Positions 10,613 through 18,352 of a stretch of 62,249 nucleotides of DNA are shown here, one piece after another (position 1 is the first letter of the stretch; every line of letters starts with the position of its first letter). Position numbers and translations under genes: made by a program. The notes below the pieces were generated by a model. The model was not told where the DNA came from. It made no database searches and was given only the letters and a program-made list of their open reading frames with translations. The stretch comes from Ignavibacteria bacterium. Lineage in GTDB: Bacteria; Bacteroidota; Ignavibacteria; Palsa-1295. The stretch is from NCBI GenBank assembly GCA_013287605.1, contig JABDDM010000006.1:1-62249 (forward strand), read 5' to 3'.

Positions 10613-12496
10613 TTATCTGACGACGACCAGTTGGCGGGTTATCTGTTCCGCTCCAATATGTGCGCTCAGATAATACACTCCATTCGGAAGCCCGAGCGAC
10701 TTGGCATCAAACTGCACCGCAAGTGTATTCCCAGCAGCGATGACTCTCGGCTCAACCGAATAAACCACCCGACCGAGCAAATCACGAACCTCAAGCTGCG
10801 CAAGACTTGCGCGTGATGCCTGAAGTGTGATCGTCGTCGAGTTGCGCGTAGGATTCGGCGTGATACTGAGTGAGTTGATCGCTCGAGTTGGTTCAACGCC
10901 TACGTGTGCTGTGTCCTTCCCATTTCCAGTCAGAGTGACAGTACGCAAGCTGTCCTTATGACCACCGAAATAGACCGTGAGAGTCGCGGTGTGCACGCCA
11001 ACTTTGGTTGTGGGTGCGAAGGTGATCGTTACGGCGCCAGTCGCTCCTTTTGCAAGATTGAAAGGTGTTACTGGTGCGGTGGTGAATGTGAAGTGAACCG
11101 CATCTCCAACTGTAACCTTTACGCTATCGACACGGACATCCGAGTCGGAAGGATTGGAGATTGTGATGGTTTGCTTGCTATTTTTTCCGAACAATACCGT
11201 TCCAAAATCAATCTGGGCCGTGCTGAGCGCGATATACTCATGCTTCGGCGGAGCAGCAGGTACACCTTGCATCCATACTGGATGCAGCGGCTGACGTTTG
11301 CCATCGCCCCACAATACCTGCGAACTTCCGCTGCTGACGGAGCCAATTCGCAATTTCGATTTCGAAAGATCGCCGTCGTCCAGAGCGGAGTGCGTGACAA
11401 AAATGATCGAATCGCTATTGCCGAGAAACATAATATCCCCGCCATTCCCACGCTGCCTTGCGGTCGAGACAACTTCTGAGTTTAGCCCATCGAAGAAATA
11501 TTCCGAGGTCGGAACCATCGATCTTGGAATGAGAGTACCGTCTGCGAGGAGCACTTGGGCATCATTATACCGATATGTCATCGTAAGCAGGTCACTTAAT
11601 GAATCCTTTGCAAGGATCACTTCTGCGACATCATTATCCTTCGCGCGAATTCCGAGCCCAAAATTGAAATCGCGTCGTGTGATGGCAAGATTGAACTTGG
11701 CGGTAATGTTGCTTAAAAAGCTCGTCGTTCGAAATACCTGTGTTGGGCCTGGCGGATGCGGCTCCCAGCGAATTGCGTGGAAATCAGGACCATTGATTTC
11801 ATTTCTAAGCTGATCGACTACTACGCCAATCATCACATTCCCGCCGGGACTGATGGCGAGGTTTGTCATGTGAAAATCCTCTTGAATCTGATGGGATGCG
11901 TCAGTCGGATATTCGACTGAATCAAGGTGCATAGCCGTGCCATCGTCATTCTCAGTAAGCAGCCCGTGATAAAACCAGAGAAACGGGCTACCAACCTGTG
12001 AGCCTGTCCAAGTTGCATACCAGTCGAGATCGTTCGAAGCGATCGCGCCGAGAGGGATCGAGAAATTGACCGAGCTAACCGTTGGAGAGATCCGCTTAAG
12101 AACGTTGAATTTGACGGCCAAATCGGAAAGAGTTCTCAGGACGAATGGAGAATCGAGTTTGATGATTGCATCGGCCGAATCCTGTAACGAAGTTACACGG
12201 TTCGGGAAGAGGAAATGACCAGCGATCATCAACGTCTTCCCGTTGCTCGTCGACGCGAGTACTGAGAGCTTTGAGACGGCTGTGATCGTCGTGGAGCCAA
12301 AGCCCCGAATAGTTGCGTTAACCGCGGCGGTATCAATGATCGCCGTGCTGTCCAGCTTTTGACCGTCTGTAAAAAATACCTTCGAATGATCCGATTTCAC
12401 AAACGCAACACGCGACGGCTGTGCACGGACCAAGCTAAATGCTAATATATTCAGCAGCACAAAAGCCGCCACAAGAGAATGCCTGAAAGAATTCAT
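10613..12496 (-). CDS. T9SS-sorted exported protein with choice-of-anchor (ASPM/SPD-2/Hydin-like) domain
   Basis: 627 residues from the ATG at 12496. That start was chosen because a signal peptide (NSFRHSLVAAFVLLNILAF, Ala-Gln cleavage region) begins there. The middle has no recognised fold. Near residue 440 a typical choice-of-anchor segment appears (IDFGTVLFGKNSKQTITISN, then V-x-V-D-S-V-K-V), an Ig-like sandwich. The last 80 residues form a type A T9SS C-terminal domain with a P-N-P-T-R-N motif, a L-E-V-R-D-L-L-G-R-V-V motif, G-V-Y-Y-L and the ending QLVVVR. The protein is therefore expected to be secreted and anchored at the cell surface. Function beyond that is unknown. A TTTG/TAAATTTA promoter lies about 65 bases upstream. 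Confidence 0.85.
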   Translation of the reverse strand: MNSFRHSLVAAFVLLNILAFSLVRAQPSRVAFVKSDHSKVFFTDGQKLDSTAIIDTAAVNATIRGFGSTTITAVSKLSVLASTSNGKTLMIAGHFLFPNRVTSLQDSADAIIKLDSPFVLRTLSDLAVKFNVLKRISPTVSSVNFSIPLGAIASNDLDWYATWTGSQVGSPFLWFYHGLLTENDDGTAMHLDSVEYPTDASHQIQEDFHMTNLAISPGGNVMIGVVVDQLRNEINGPDFHAIRWEPHPPGPTQVFRTTSFLSNITAKFNLAITRRDFNFGLGIRAKDNDVAEVILAKDSLSDLLTMTYRYNDAQVLLADGTLIPRSMVPTSEYFFDGLNSEVVSTARQRGNGGDIMFLGNSDSIIFVTHSALDDGDLSKSKLRIGSVSSGSSQVLWGDGKRQPLHPVWMQGVPAAPPKHEYIALSTAQIDFGTVLFGKNSKQTITISNPSDSDVRVDSVKVTVGDAVHFTFTTAPVTPFNLAKGATGAVTITFAPTTKVGVHTATLTVYFGGHKDSLRTVTLTGNGKDTAHVGVEPTRAINSLSITPNPTRNSTTITLQASRASLAQLEVRDLLGRVVYSVEPRVIAAGNTLAVQFDAKSLGLPNGVYYLSAHIGAEQITRQLVVVR

Positions 12497-12562
12497 TGTC
12501 GTTTGAGGTTGATGTGACACGGCAGGCCAACCAATTTGCACTGACGCACCTTCCAAGGACTC

Positions 12563-12597
12563 TAAATTTACGAAGAATACCGGAGAAGATTTTCAAA
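12563..12597 (-). promoter_or_regulatory. Candidate promoter of the T9SS gene at 10613-12496
   Basis: On the minus strand: TTTG (complement of 12594-12597), a 23-base spacer, then TAAATTTA (12563-12570), 7 of 8 to TAnnTTTG. It would place the transcript start about 60 bases before the ATG. Confidence 0.45.
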
Positions 12598-12755
12598 TGG
12601 GTGGACGACCCTGGACCAAGTCTCAAAAGATCGGTAGTGATCAACTTGGAATTGGATGATCCAGAAGTCAGTGGATGATCCGCTCTATTTGCCCCCCTCG
12701 AATTTTCAGCCTAAAAATGTCACGAGCTGCGATGTCGAACACGTTGATTCGCGTG

Positions 12756-12806
12756 TGTGAAAACTTTTTTCATGAACTTTGTTCTTTTTGATTCATTTTC
12801 GGCAGT
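12756..12806. repeat. Dispersed sequence, copy A (copy B at 54497)
   Basis: A 21-base stretch starting tgtgaaaactttttt (12756-12776) is identical to 54497-54517. After 7 unrelated bases the similarity resumes with ctttttga and a T-rich ending in ggc. The A- and T-tracts suggest intrinsically bent DNA. Confidence 0.7.
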
Positions 12807-12893
12807 TCCGTATGGAAGATGAATCGAAAATTCATCAAAGGGTGCCCCATTCCTCCCTTCCGGCAGGGATCGACGAATTGTTTGTCTGAACTG

Positions 12894-12929
12894 TGATTTT
12901 TGTGATTTGGGTGATTCATATGATTCTCA
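12894..12929. repeat. Four 9-bp microrepeats of the form TGATTnnnn
   Basis: TGATTTTTG, TGATTTGGG, TGATTCATA and TGATTCTCA stand back to back with exact 9-base period, preceded by gtctgaactg. It resembles dispersed TGATT microrepeats I associate with intergenic DNA of many bacteria. Confidence 0.75.
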
Positions 12930-12977
12930 GCTAGGCTGGTCAACCCGCCATGTTGACTCTGTCGAATGGGCTCGTTT

Positions 12978-13108
12978 GTAGGGGCACGCCGCGCGTGCCT
13001 AGAATCCTGGCTTTGTCTAGGAAGTCCGGCGCTAGGCTGGCAATCGTAAAATGCACCAACCCGTAGATTATCAGATGATTGAAGAGGGCACGCGCGGCGT
13101 GCCCCTAC
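12978..13108. repeat. REP/MITE-like pair: 22-bp perfect inverted repeats flanking 87 bp
   Basis: Bases 12978-12999 and 13087-13108 are exact reverse complements. Each arm is itself a hairpin (GGCACGC-CGC-GCGTGCC), as in bacterial interspersed mosaic elements. The spacer has no coding capacity. Confidence 0.85.
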
Positions 13109-13272
13109 ATGAAACGATCCATTTGATGAGGATTTAGGAACCGAGACAAACAACATAATAAAACATAAAAGAATGTAAAAATGGTTCCAAATACCGTGTT
13201 AATTTGATCCGAAAATCCCGTTGGGCTTCAATGCCGTATTTTTGTTGACTATACCAATAATGAGCATAGCAA

Positions 13273-13932
13273 ATGACGCGAATCGCACTCATCGCTGACA
13301 GCGAGGTTGAGCCGGAATTAAAGGCATGGCTTGAATCAATCAATGACATCAAACTCTCTGCCTCGGATCCGGATATTCTGATGGATTTGCGATTCCTGGA
13401 GCAAGTCAGTCATATCGATAAGGCGATCAAGGCCCCTGTGGTCATCACCAGCCTCCTCACATCTGCAGTCACGAGTCGGACGAACTTTTACCCTGTCGGC
13501 ACAAAAGTGATCGGTGCTGCCATACTTCCTTTGCTGGTTAGCAATCAAAAAGTGATCGAGTGCGCAATTCCTTTTGGATCACAAATTTCTCAGGATGAAG
13601 TACGAAACGTCTTCGCGAAATTGGGCAAAGAGGTTGAGGTGATCGGTGATGCCATTGGCGGAGTATTCCCGAGAACCATAGCGATGATCATCAATGAAGC
13701 GGCATTTGCGCTTCAGGAAAACGTCGCGAGCGCAAGCGACATCGACGCCGCAATGAAGCTCGGTACCAACTACCCTGTCGGTCCACTGGCGCTTTGTGAT
13801 GAAATCGGCGCAAATACCGTTATTGCTATACTGGAAGCATTATCGCGGGAGTTTGGGGCCGATCGCTACCGTCCCGCCCCATTGCTTCGAAGATATGCAG
13901 AAGCCAACTTACAATTCAATCCGGCGAAATAG
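13273..13932 (+). CDS. 3-hydroxyacyl-CoA dehydrogenase family protein lacking a canonical NAD-binding domain
   Basis: 219 residues, shorter than the roughly 280 of PaaH/Hbd enzymes. Residues 60-215 match the C-terminal domain: V-I-G-D-A-I-G-G-V-F-P-R (about 127-138), M-I-I-N-E-A-A-F-A-L, the SDIDAAMKLGTNYPVGPLAL segment and a C-terminal R-P-A-P-L-L-R. The N-terminal Rossmann fold is cut to about 55 residues, and the GxGxxG loop is replaced by IALIADSEVE, so NAD binding in the usual way is doubtful. The thiolase gene follows 69 bases later, which suggests a beta-oxidation or phenylacetate-type pair. It may be a partner subunit, a structural remnant or a variant binding CoA only. A TATTTTTG -7 element (13237-13244) precedes it, with no clear -33 partner. 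Confidence 0.82.
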   Translation: MTRIALIADSEVEPELKAWLESINDIKLSASDPDILMDLRFLEQVSHIDKAIKAPVVITSLLTSAVTSRTNFYPVGTKVIGAAILPLLVSNQKVIECAIPFGSQISQDEVRNVFAKLGKEVEVIGDAIGGVFPRTIAMIINEAAFALQENVASASDIDAAMKLGTNYPVGPLALCDEIGANTVIAILEALSREFGADRYRPAPLLRRYAEANLQFNPAK

Positions 13933-14001
13933 CTCATTCGCTCACGCCGTCGATTTCGTAGCTCAAACATAGATCATAGATCATAATTTTTACTTTCGCG
14001 A

Positions 14002-15201
14002 ATGCAAGCTTATATCATTTCATACTGTCGAACACCATTTGGAAAATATGGAGGAGCACTGAAAGATGTTCGGCCCGACGACATGGCTGCGATGGTAATG
14101 AAGGAAGCCGCGAGCCGCGCCGGAATTGAAGCCGCCGCGATCGATGATGTGATGTTCGGCTGCGCAAATCAGGCTGGCGAAGACAATCGCAATGTAGCAC
14201 GCATGGGGGCCTTGCTGGCGGGGTTTCCAGAGCGCGTGCCGGCTGTTACGATAAACAGATTGTGTGGGTCAAGCCTTGATGCAGTCATTCAGGCAAGTCG
14301 CGCGATCCAGGCGGGAGAAGCTGAGATCATTATCGCCGGCGGTGTCGAAAGCATGACGCGTGCGCCCTACTCTATTCCAAAGAATGTTTCAGGTGCAGCA
14401 CTCTTCGGTAATCTCACTGCCTACGACACTGCGCTTGGCTGGCGATATCCGAACCCGAAGATGGAAGCGATGTTCCCGCTCGAATCCATGGGCGAAACTG
14501 CGGAGAATGTTGCGGGTGATTGGAAAGTATCTCGCGAAGATCAGGATGCATTCGCATTCGAATCGCATCAACGCGCGATCAAGGCGCAGGAAGCTGGCAT
14601 CTACGATGACGAGATCATGCCCGTCGAAATTCCAACCAAGAAAGGCGAGTCTGTGCGCGTAACGAAAGACGAGCAGCCTCGGAAGGACACATCGATCGAA
14701 AAGCTCGCATCTCTTAAAGCAGTATTTCGCAAAGGCGGGTCGGTAACGGCAGGAAATTCAAGCAGTCTGAACGATGGAGCCAGCGCACTCTGCGTTGTCA
14801 GTGAGCGCGTATTGAAACAATTGAATGTCGAACCTCTTGGCCGTTATGTGGGCGGTGCAGCAGAAGGTCTATCTCCACGATGCATGGGTGTTGGGCCGGT
14901 GTTCGCGACTCGAAAACTTCTCGATCGACTCAAGTTGACGACGAAAGAAATCGATCTCATCGAGCTTAATGAAGCCTTTGCATCGCAAAGCCTCGCCGTG
15001 ATCCGTGAATTGAAACTCGATCCCGCAATCGTGAATCCGAATGGCGGAGCAATCGCGATCGGTCACCCGCTTGGTGCTTCAGGCGGAAGACTTGTCGGCA
15101 CCCTTCTTAATGAGATGAAGCGGCGTAACGTAAAGCGCGGGCTTGCCACAATGTGCATCGGCGTCGGACAAGGCATCGCGGCAATCTTCGAAAGAGACTG
15201 A
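14002..15201 (+). CDS. Thiolase (PcaF/PaaJ-like beta-ketoadipyl-CoA or acetyl-CoA acyltransferase)
   Basis: 399 residues, the normal thiolase length. The reactive Cys is C88 in NRLCGSS; the other active-site residues are H355 in [10 protein letters not shown] and C385 in MCIGVGQG. The [16 protein letters not shown] stretch (53-68) and the MCIGVGQG ending are most like the PcaF/PaaJ branch, which cleaves 3-oxoadipyl-CoA, though general acetyl-CoA acetyltransferase activity cannot be excluded. It probably forms a short operon with the dehydrogenase-like gene upstream. The next gene is convergent, 15 bases away. Confidence 0.93.
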   Translation: MQAYIISYCRTPFGKYGGALKDVRPDDMAAMVMKEAASRAGIEAAAIDDVMFGCANQAGEDNRNVARMGALLAGFPERVPAVTINRLCGSSLDAVIQASRAIQAGEAEIIIAGGVESMTRAPYSIPKNVSGAALFGNLTAYDTALGWRYPNPKMEAMFPLESMGETAENVAGDWKVSREDQDAFAFESHQRAIKAQEAGIYDDEIMPVEIPTKKGESVRVTKDEQPRKDTSIEKLASLKAVFRKGGSVTAGNSSSLNDGASALCVVSERVLKQLNVEPLGRYVGGAAEGLSPRCMGVGPVFATRKLLDRLKLTTKEIDLIELNEAFASQSLAVIRELKLDPAIVNPNGGAIAIGHPLGASGGRLVGTLLNEMKRRNVKRGLATMCIGVGQGIAAIFERD

Positions 15202-15216
15202 GGAGCAGTTCGTTCG

Positions 15217-16884
15217 CTATCGCACGTGCATTAATCGAACCGAAATACCAAATCCCATTGACTCAACCCGCACCGAGTATAGCCCGGAAGGCAGCGAAGA
15301 TGTGTTGATCACCGCGGAATGTGCAGGACTGAGTTCGTCAGTCATCTGGCTTCGCATCACTCCCATGACATCATAAATCGAAATTGCAACTTCACCAAGA
15401 TCGGTATCGGAATGCAATGATGTAAGACCGGAAGCAGGATTCGGTACAATTGAAAGTGCGGGCAATTTGTGATATCTGAGATAGTCACTGAGCGTTGGTG
15501 TGCCGCATCCAGGCTTTGAACAAATCGTCGCGGTGAACGAGGGATTCATTGAAGCACAAGTTGAGCCCTTTCCAATCGTCAAGTTGACCGAATCGAACAA
15601 CACTTGGGTGCATGGTGTGTTCTTCGGAAAGATTTGGAATTCTGCGTAGCCGATGACGCTGTCTTGCGGGGCAATCATCGTGGTATCAAAATGAAGTCTT
15701 GCGAATCCGGAGGAGCGAGAGGTTGTCAAATCCGTTGCGCCATTTGGTTGATACGTGCCTTGATAAACGAGCATTGAAGTATCGAAGTGCAGCGAGAGAT
15801 CGAAAGGACTCGAAGCTGTCACTACACTCGATTTAATGGGTACAAAGACCACATTACCTATTGTGTCGTTTTCGATATTCGCTGTTGAAAGCAGGGTCAT
15901 CGATGCTGATCCACTGACAAGCTCACCCCCACTATTCGTTGTTCGCCAGATGTTCCCATCGGCGTCCGCTGCGATGATCATATTATCATTAATCGCAACG
16001 AGCAAGCGTGTATCCCACTGATTACTAGGTCCACCGATGTTCTTCCACGTCAGGCCACGATCTGTCGAACGATAGATTCCATCAGACATCGCCTGTACAT
16101 ACGCGGCATTTGGCGAGAGGCTTACGGAGCCACAAAGGAATGGGATCGCAGCGATCAAGGGAGAAGTCCAGGTGTTGCCTAGATCGCTTGAACGATAGAT
16201 CTGTGAAGTGTTGTCCGTTCGGGATATCCAATTCTCACTTGGATAGTAAATCAGATTGGGATCACATGAATCAATGGCAAAGCTATAGGAATCGTCATGG
16301 ATCGTGCCTGAAGTTGGTTTCCAGGTAAGTCCGAAATCTTGGGTAGAAAAAATTTTACCATCAGATTGAGAGAGGAAACTCCCGCTCTTTACATAGACCA
16401 TATTCGACCAATAACGGGATGGTCCGCCATACTGCCAACTCGTACCGGCGTCGGTCGATATTGCATTGCGCCCGGATACTGGGCTTAGAGCGATGATCGT
16501 CGGGGAATTGCCAAAGCAAGCATCAGTAGTATAATTGTGGGTCAAGTTGCTCCATGTTACTCCCTGATCCTGAGTGAGCCAAGCCCCATCGAAGCCGGCT
16601 ACCAGACCATGCTGGCGGTCGAAGAACTGGATGTCATACGGTGCAACGGACCAGGGTATGTTTTGACATGGTTTCGACCAACTCTTTCCGGAATCCGTCG
16701 ACATATAGAGATTCTCTGTAACTAGCCAGAGAATTCTGTCTCTGAATGAGATAGCATAGTGGGCGACGCTGCCTTTGTGCGGAGGAAAGAGATTGGGCGC
16801 GATGTTCGTCCATTGGGCGTGCAAGCTCCCCGAGACAGGAGCAAACGATAGTGCAAACCAGATAAAGAGGGAGAATTTTTTCAT
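15217..16884 (-). CDS. T9SS-sorted exported protein with BNR/Asp-box beta-propeller
   Basis: 555 residues from ATG 16884, chosen because KKFSLFIWFALSF starts a clear signal peptide ending near LHAQ. Five or more S/G-x-x-W Asp-box signatures (GKSWSKP, GVTWSNL, GLTWKPT, GNTWTSP, GLTWKNI) spaced about 45-60 residues apart indicate a BNR/sortilin-type propeller. A cohesin-like sandwich follows (F-D-L-S-L-H-F-D-T-S-M-L-V-Y, with a Cys-rich stretch), then a T9SS C-terminal domain (IVPNPASG, ISIYDVMG, LPSGLYSVRV, ending LMHVR). It should be surface-exposed. A ligand cannot be named. Confidence 0.85.
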   Translation of the reverse strand: MKKFSLFIWFALSFAPVSGSLHAQWTNIAPNLFPPHKGSVAHYAISFRDRILWLVTENLYMSTDSGKSWSKPCQNIPWSVAPYDIQFFDRQHGLVAGFDGAWLTQDQGVTWSNLTHNYTTDACFGNSPTIIALSPVSGRNAISTDAGTSWQYGGPSRYWSNMVYVKSGSFLSQSDGKIFSTQDFGLTWKPTSGTIHDDSYSFAIDSCDPNLIYYPSENWISRTDNTSQIYRSSDLGNTWTSPLIAAIPFLCGSVSLSPNAAYVQAMSDGIYRSTDRGLTWKNIGGPSNQWDTRLLVAINDNMIIAADADGNIWRTTNSGGELVSGSASMTLLSTANIENDTIGNVVFVPIKSSVVTASSPFDLSLHFDTSMLVYQGTYQPNGATDLTTSRSSGFARLHFDTTMIAPQDSVIGYAEFQIFPKNTPCTQVLFDSVNLTIGKGSTCASMNPSFTATICSKPGCGTPTLSDYLRYHKLPALSIVPNPASGLTSLHSDTDLGEVAISIYDVMGVMRSQMTDELSPAHSAVINTSSLPSGLYSVRVESMGFGISVRLMHVR

Positions 16885-17005
16885 CGACAATCCAATCATC
16901 CGGCAAACGATAGTAAAAAGTTGCAAGTGCCATGGAGTACTCAGTGTGCTAACCCTCGATCGCGAAGAACGTTGCGCGATGCCTGGCTGATGATAAATAC
17001 GAGTT

Positions 17006-17043
17006 ATAGGAGTTATATGTCCTATAGGACTCATAAGTCCCAT
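17006..17043. repeat. Stepped short inverted repeats (ATAGGA/TCCTAT and GGACT/AGTCC)
   Basis: Two adjoining dyads: ATAGGA (17006-17011) with TCCTAT (17020-17025), and GGACT (17027-17031) with AGTCC (17036-17040). It looks like a dispersed tandem microrepeat of the tcctataggactcataagtc kind. Confidence 0.6.
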
Positions 17044-17169
17044 GTCAGAAGACTCTGTTGGCATAGTTATCAAACCCTGAAAGAAGGCGGCTTCCGGCTT
17101 TATGGATGAGCGAAGAAAGTGAGTCGGTAGGTTTCTGCCGGCAAAATCATTTGTAACGACCTGGGAAAA

Positions 17170-17202
17170 TTTGCGTTATCCTTATGCGGTGTCGTATATT
17201 TG
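17170..17202 (+). promoter_or_regulatory. Bacteroidetes-type promoter (perfect consensus)
   Basis: TTTG at 17170-17173, exactly 21 bases, then TATATTTG at 17195-17202: full matches to both boxes of the Bacteroidetes housekeeping promoter. The ATG follows 20 bases after the -7 box, giving a very short leader. Confidence 0.65.
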
Positions 17203-17222
17203 GAGTCGGTAAGTCCAAGTCA

Positions 17223-17660
17223 ATGAAGAAAACTCTCCTAGTAACTGCCTTTTTGCTCGTAGCGACCAGTGTCGCAGTCGCTGATTTCTCTGGTGTCATC
17301 CAAAGCTTTACGGCCCATACAGACGGCGATGTCATTTCGATTGACTGGCGCTCTGGTGTCGAGAGCGGAGTGAAGTCGTTCGTCATCGAACGCAGTGATG
17401 TTGGTACTTCATCTTTTTTGCAGATAGGAACGGTCCCGGCTAGTGGAAATTATTCGAGTTATCACTTTAAGGACTCACATGTCTCAGGCGCGAATCCCTC
17501 AAGTCAGAGCAGTCCGAAAACTCCGGCAGCCGATCTTTATAAGTACCGCCTTCAGATCACCCTCGACAACGCTGTTAGTTATTCTCCAACGATTTTCGTG
17601 ACGCGGCCTTCCTCCGGCGTTCGTCGCACCTGGGGAATGATCAAAGAGATGTTCCATTGA
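17223..17660 (+). CDS. Small exported fibronectin type III-like protein
   Basis: 145 residues from ATG 17223. An upstream ATG at 17184 would overlap the promoter and push the signal peptide inward, so it was rejected. Signal peptide: KKTLLVTAFLLVATSVAVA. The rest looks like a single Fn3-type sandwich (I-S-I-D-W-R-S-G-V-E-S-G-V, FVIERS, then YKYRLQITLDN near residue 105) and ends with R-R-T-W-G-M-I-K-E-M-F. There is no T9SS tail, so periplasmic or outer-membrane residence is more likely than sorting. Function unknown. Confidence 0.78.
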   Translation: MKKTLLVTAFLLVATSVAVADFSGVIQSFTAHTDGDVISIDWRSGVESGVKSFVIERSDVGTSSFLQIGTVPASGNYSSYHFKDSHVSGANPSSQSSPKTPAADLYKYRLQITLDNAVSYSPTIFVTRPSSGVRRTWGMIKEMFH

Positions 17661-17752
17661 TCTGAGATTGGTGAATTAAGAATTGTGAAATTCTTGATCC
17701 ACAGATTCCTTCCTCATAAACCCCACTCCGCATTACACGCTGATCTTTTTGC

Positions 17753-18343
17753 ATGCGACTAATTCTTGCATCGCAATCGCCCAGACGTGCGCACCTGATT
17801 CGGTTGCTCGGGATCAAGAATGTTTCGATCATTCCCAGCGATGTCGATGAATCGCTCGAAAACCTGTTAACCGCCGAAGGAACGGTGATCGAACTCGCGT
17901 TGCGCAAGGCTCGGGCATTACGGGATAAGGTCGTTAGTCACTCGATCATCCTCGGCGCAGATACGATCGTCGTGCTCGACGATATGATCCTCGGCAAGCC
18001 GGCTGACCCGGACGAAGCTGTAAGCATGCTCCATCAACTTAGCGGCAGAACGCACACAGTCTATACTGGCGTAGCACTTGTCGACACTTCCACGAATGAG
18101 GAACGTCACTTTGTCGAGCACACGGATGTAACCTTTCGCGCGCTTGGATCCGAAGAAATAGAGAGTTATGTCGCAACGGGTGCTCCACTCGACAAGGCTG
18201 GCGCGTATGGGATTCAGGAAGATTTCGGCGCGGTCTTCGTGAGCAGGATCGATGGCGATTATTATAACGTCGTCGGACTTCCCCTTTGCTCACTCTACCA
18301 GCACTTGAAGCAATTTTCTCCTGAGTTGTTTCTTGAAGCGTAA
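17753..18343 (+). CDS. maf: Maf-family nucleoside triphosphate pyrophosphatase
   Basis: 196 residues, typical length. The N terminus L-I-L-A-S-Q-S-P-R-R carries the Maf signature S-x-S-P-R-R. Further landmarks are LGADTIVVLDD (about 64-74), LGKP, the SGRTHTVYTGVAL stretch (about 93-105) and DKAGAYGIQ (about 147-155). Maf/YhdE enzymes hydrolyse dTTP, UTP and modified nucleotides to monophosphates and help keep damaged nucleotides out of nucleic acids. A permease gene follows 9 bases after the stop, so the two share a transcript, without an obvious functional link. Confidence 0.96.
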   Translation: MRLILASQSPRRAHLIRLLGIKNVSIIPSDVDESLENLLTAEGTVIELALRKARALRDKVVSHSIILGADTIVVLDDMILGKPADPDEAVSMLHQLSGRTHTVYTGVALVDTSTNEERHFVEHTDVTFRALGSEEIESYVATGAPLDKAGAYGIQEDFGAVFVSRIDGDYYNVVGLPLCSLYQHLKQFSPELFLEA

Positions 18344-18352
18344 CTTCGCACT

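Larger units (their letters stand above)
12497..13272. other. 776-bp gene-free region packed with repeats
   Basis: No believable gene. Apart from the leftward promoter at 12563-12597, it holds a 60-bp sequence related to one near rplK (from 12756), four 9-bp microrepeats (12894-12929), a pair of inverted 22-bp palindromic elements (12978-13108), and a gctaggctgg decamer repeated at about 12931 and 13031. It looks like a landing site for dispersed elements. Confidence 0.6.
16885..17222. other. 338-bp divergent intergenic region
   Basis: No gene seen. It holds a stepped repeat (17006-17043) and, at its right end, a strong Bacteroidetes-type promoter (17170-17202) for the rightward gene. The promoter of the leftward T9SS gene is not obvious. 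Confidence 0.5.

Noticed and set aside
12978..13108. CRISPR-like repeats
   Set aside because: Only two copies, in inverted rather than direct orientation; no repeat-spacer array.
12770..13156. A 128-codon minus-strand frame in the 12.5-13.3 kb gap
   Set aside because: It runs through the microrepeat and both palindromic arms, and its product is low-complexity (N-H repeats). It is a by-product of the repeats, not a gene.
17678..17695. AAGAATT/AATTCTT hairpin after the Fn3-like gene
   Set aside because: A weak A/T stem with no T-run; not enough to call a terminator.
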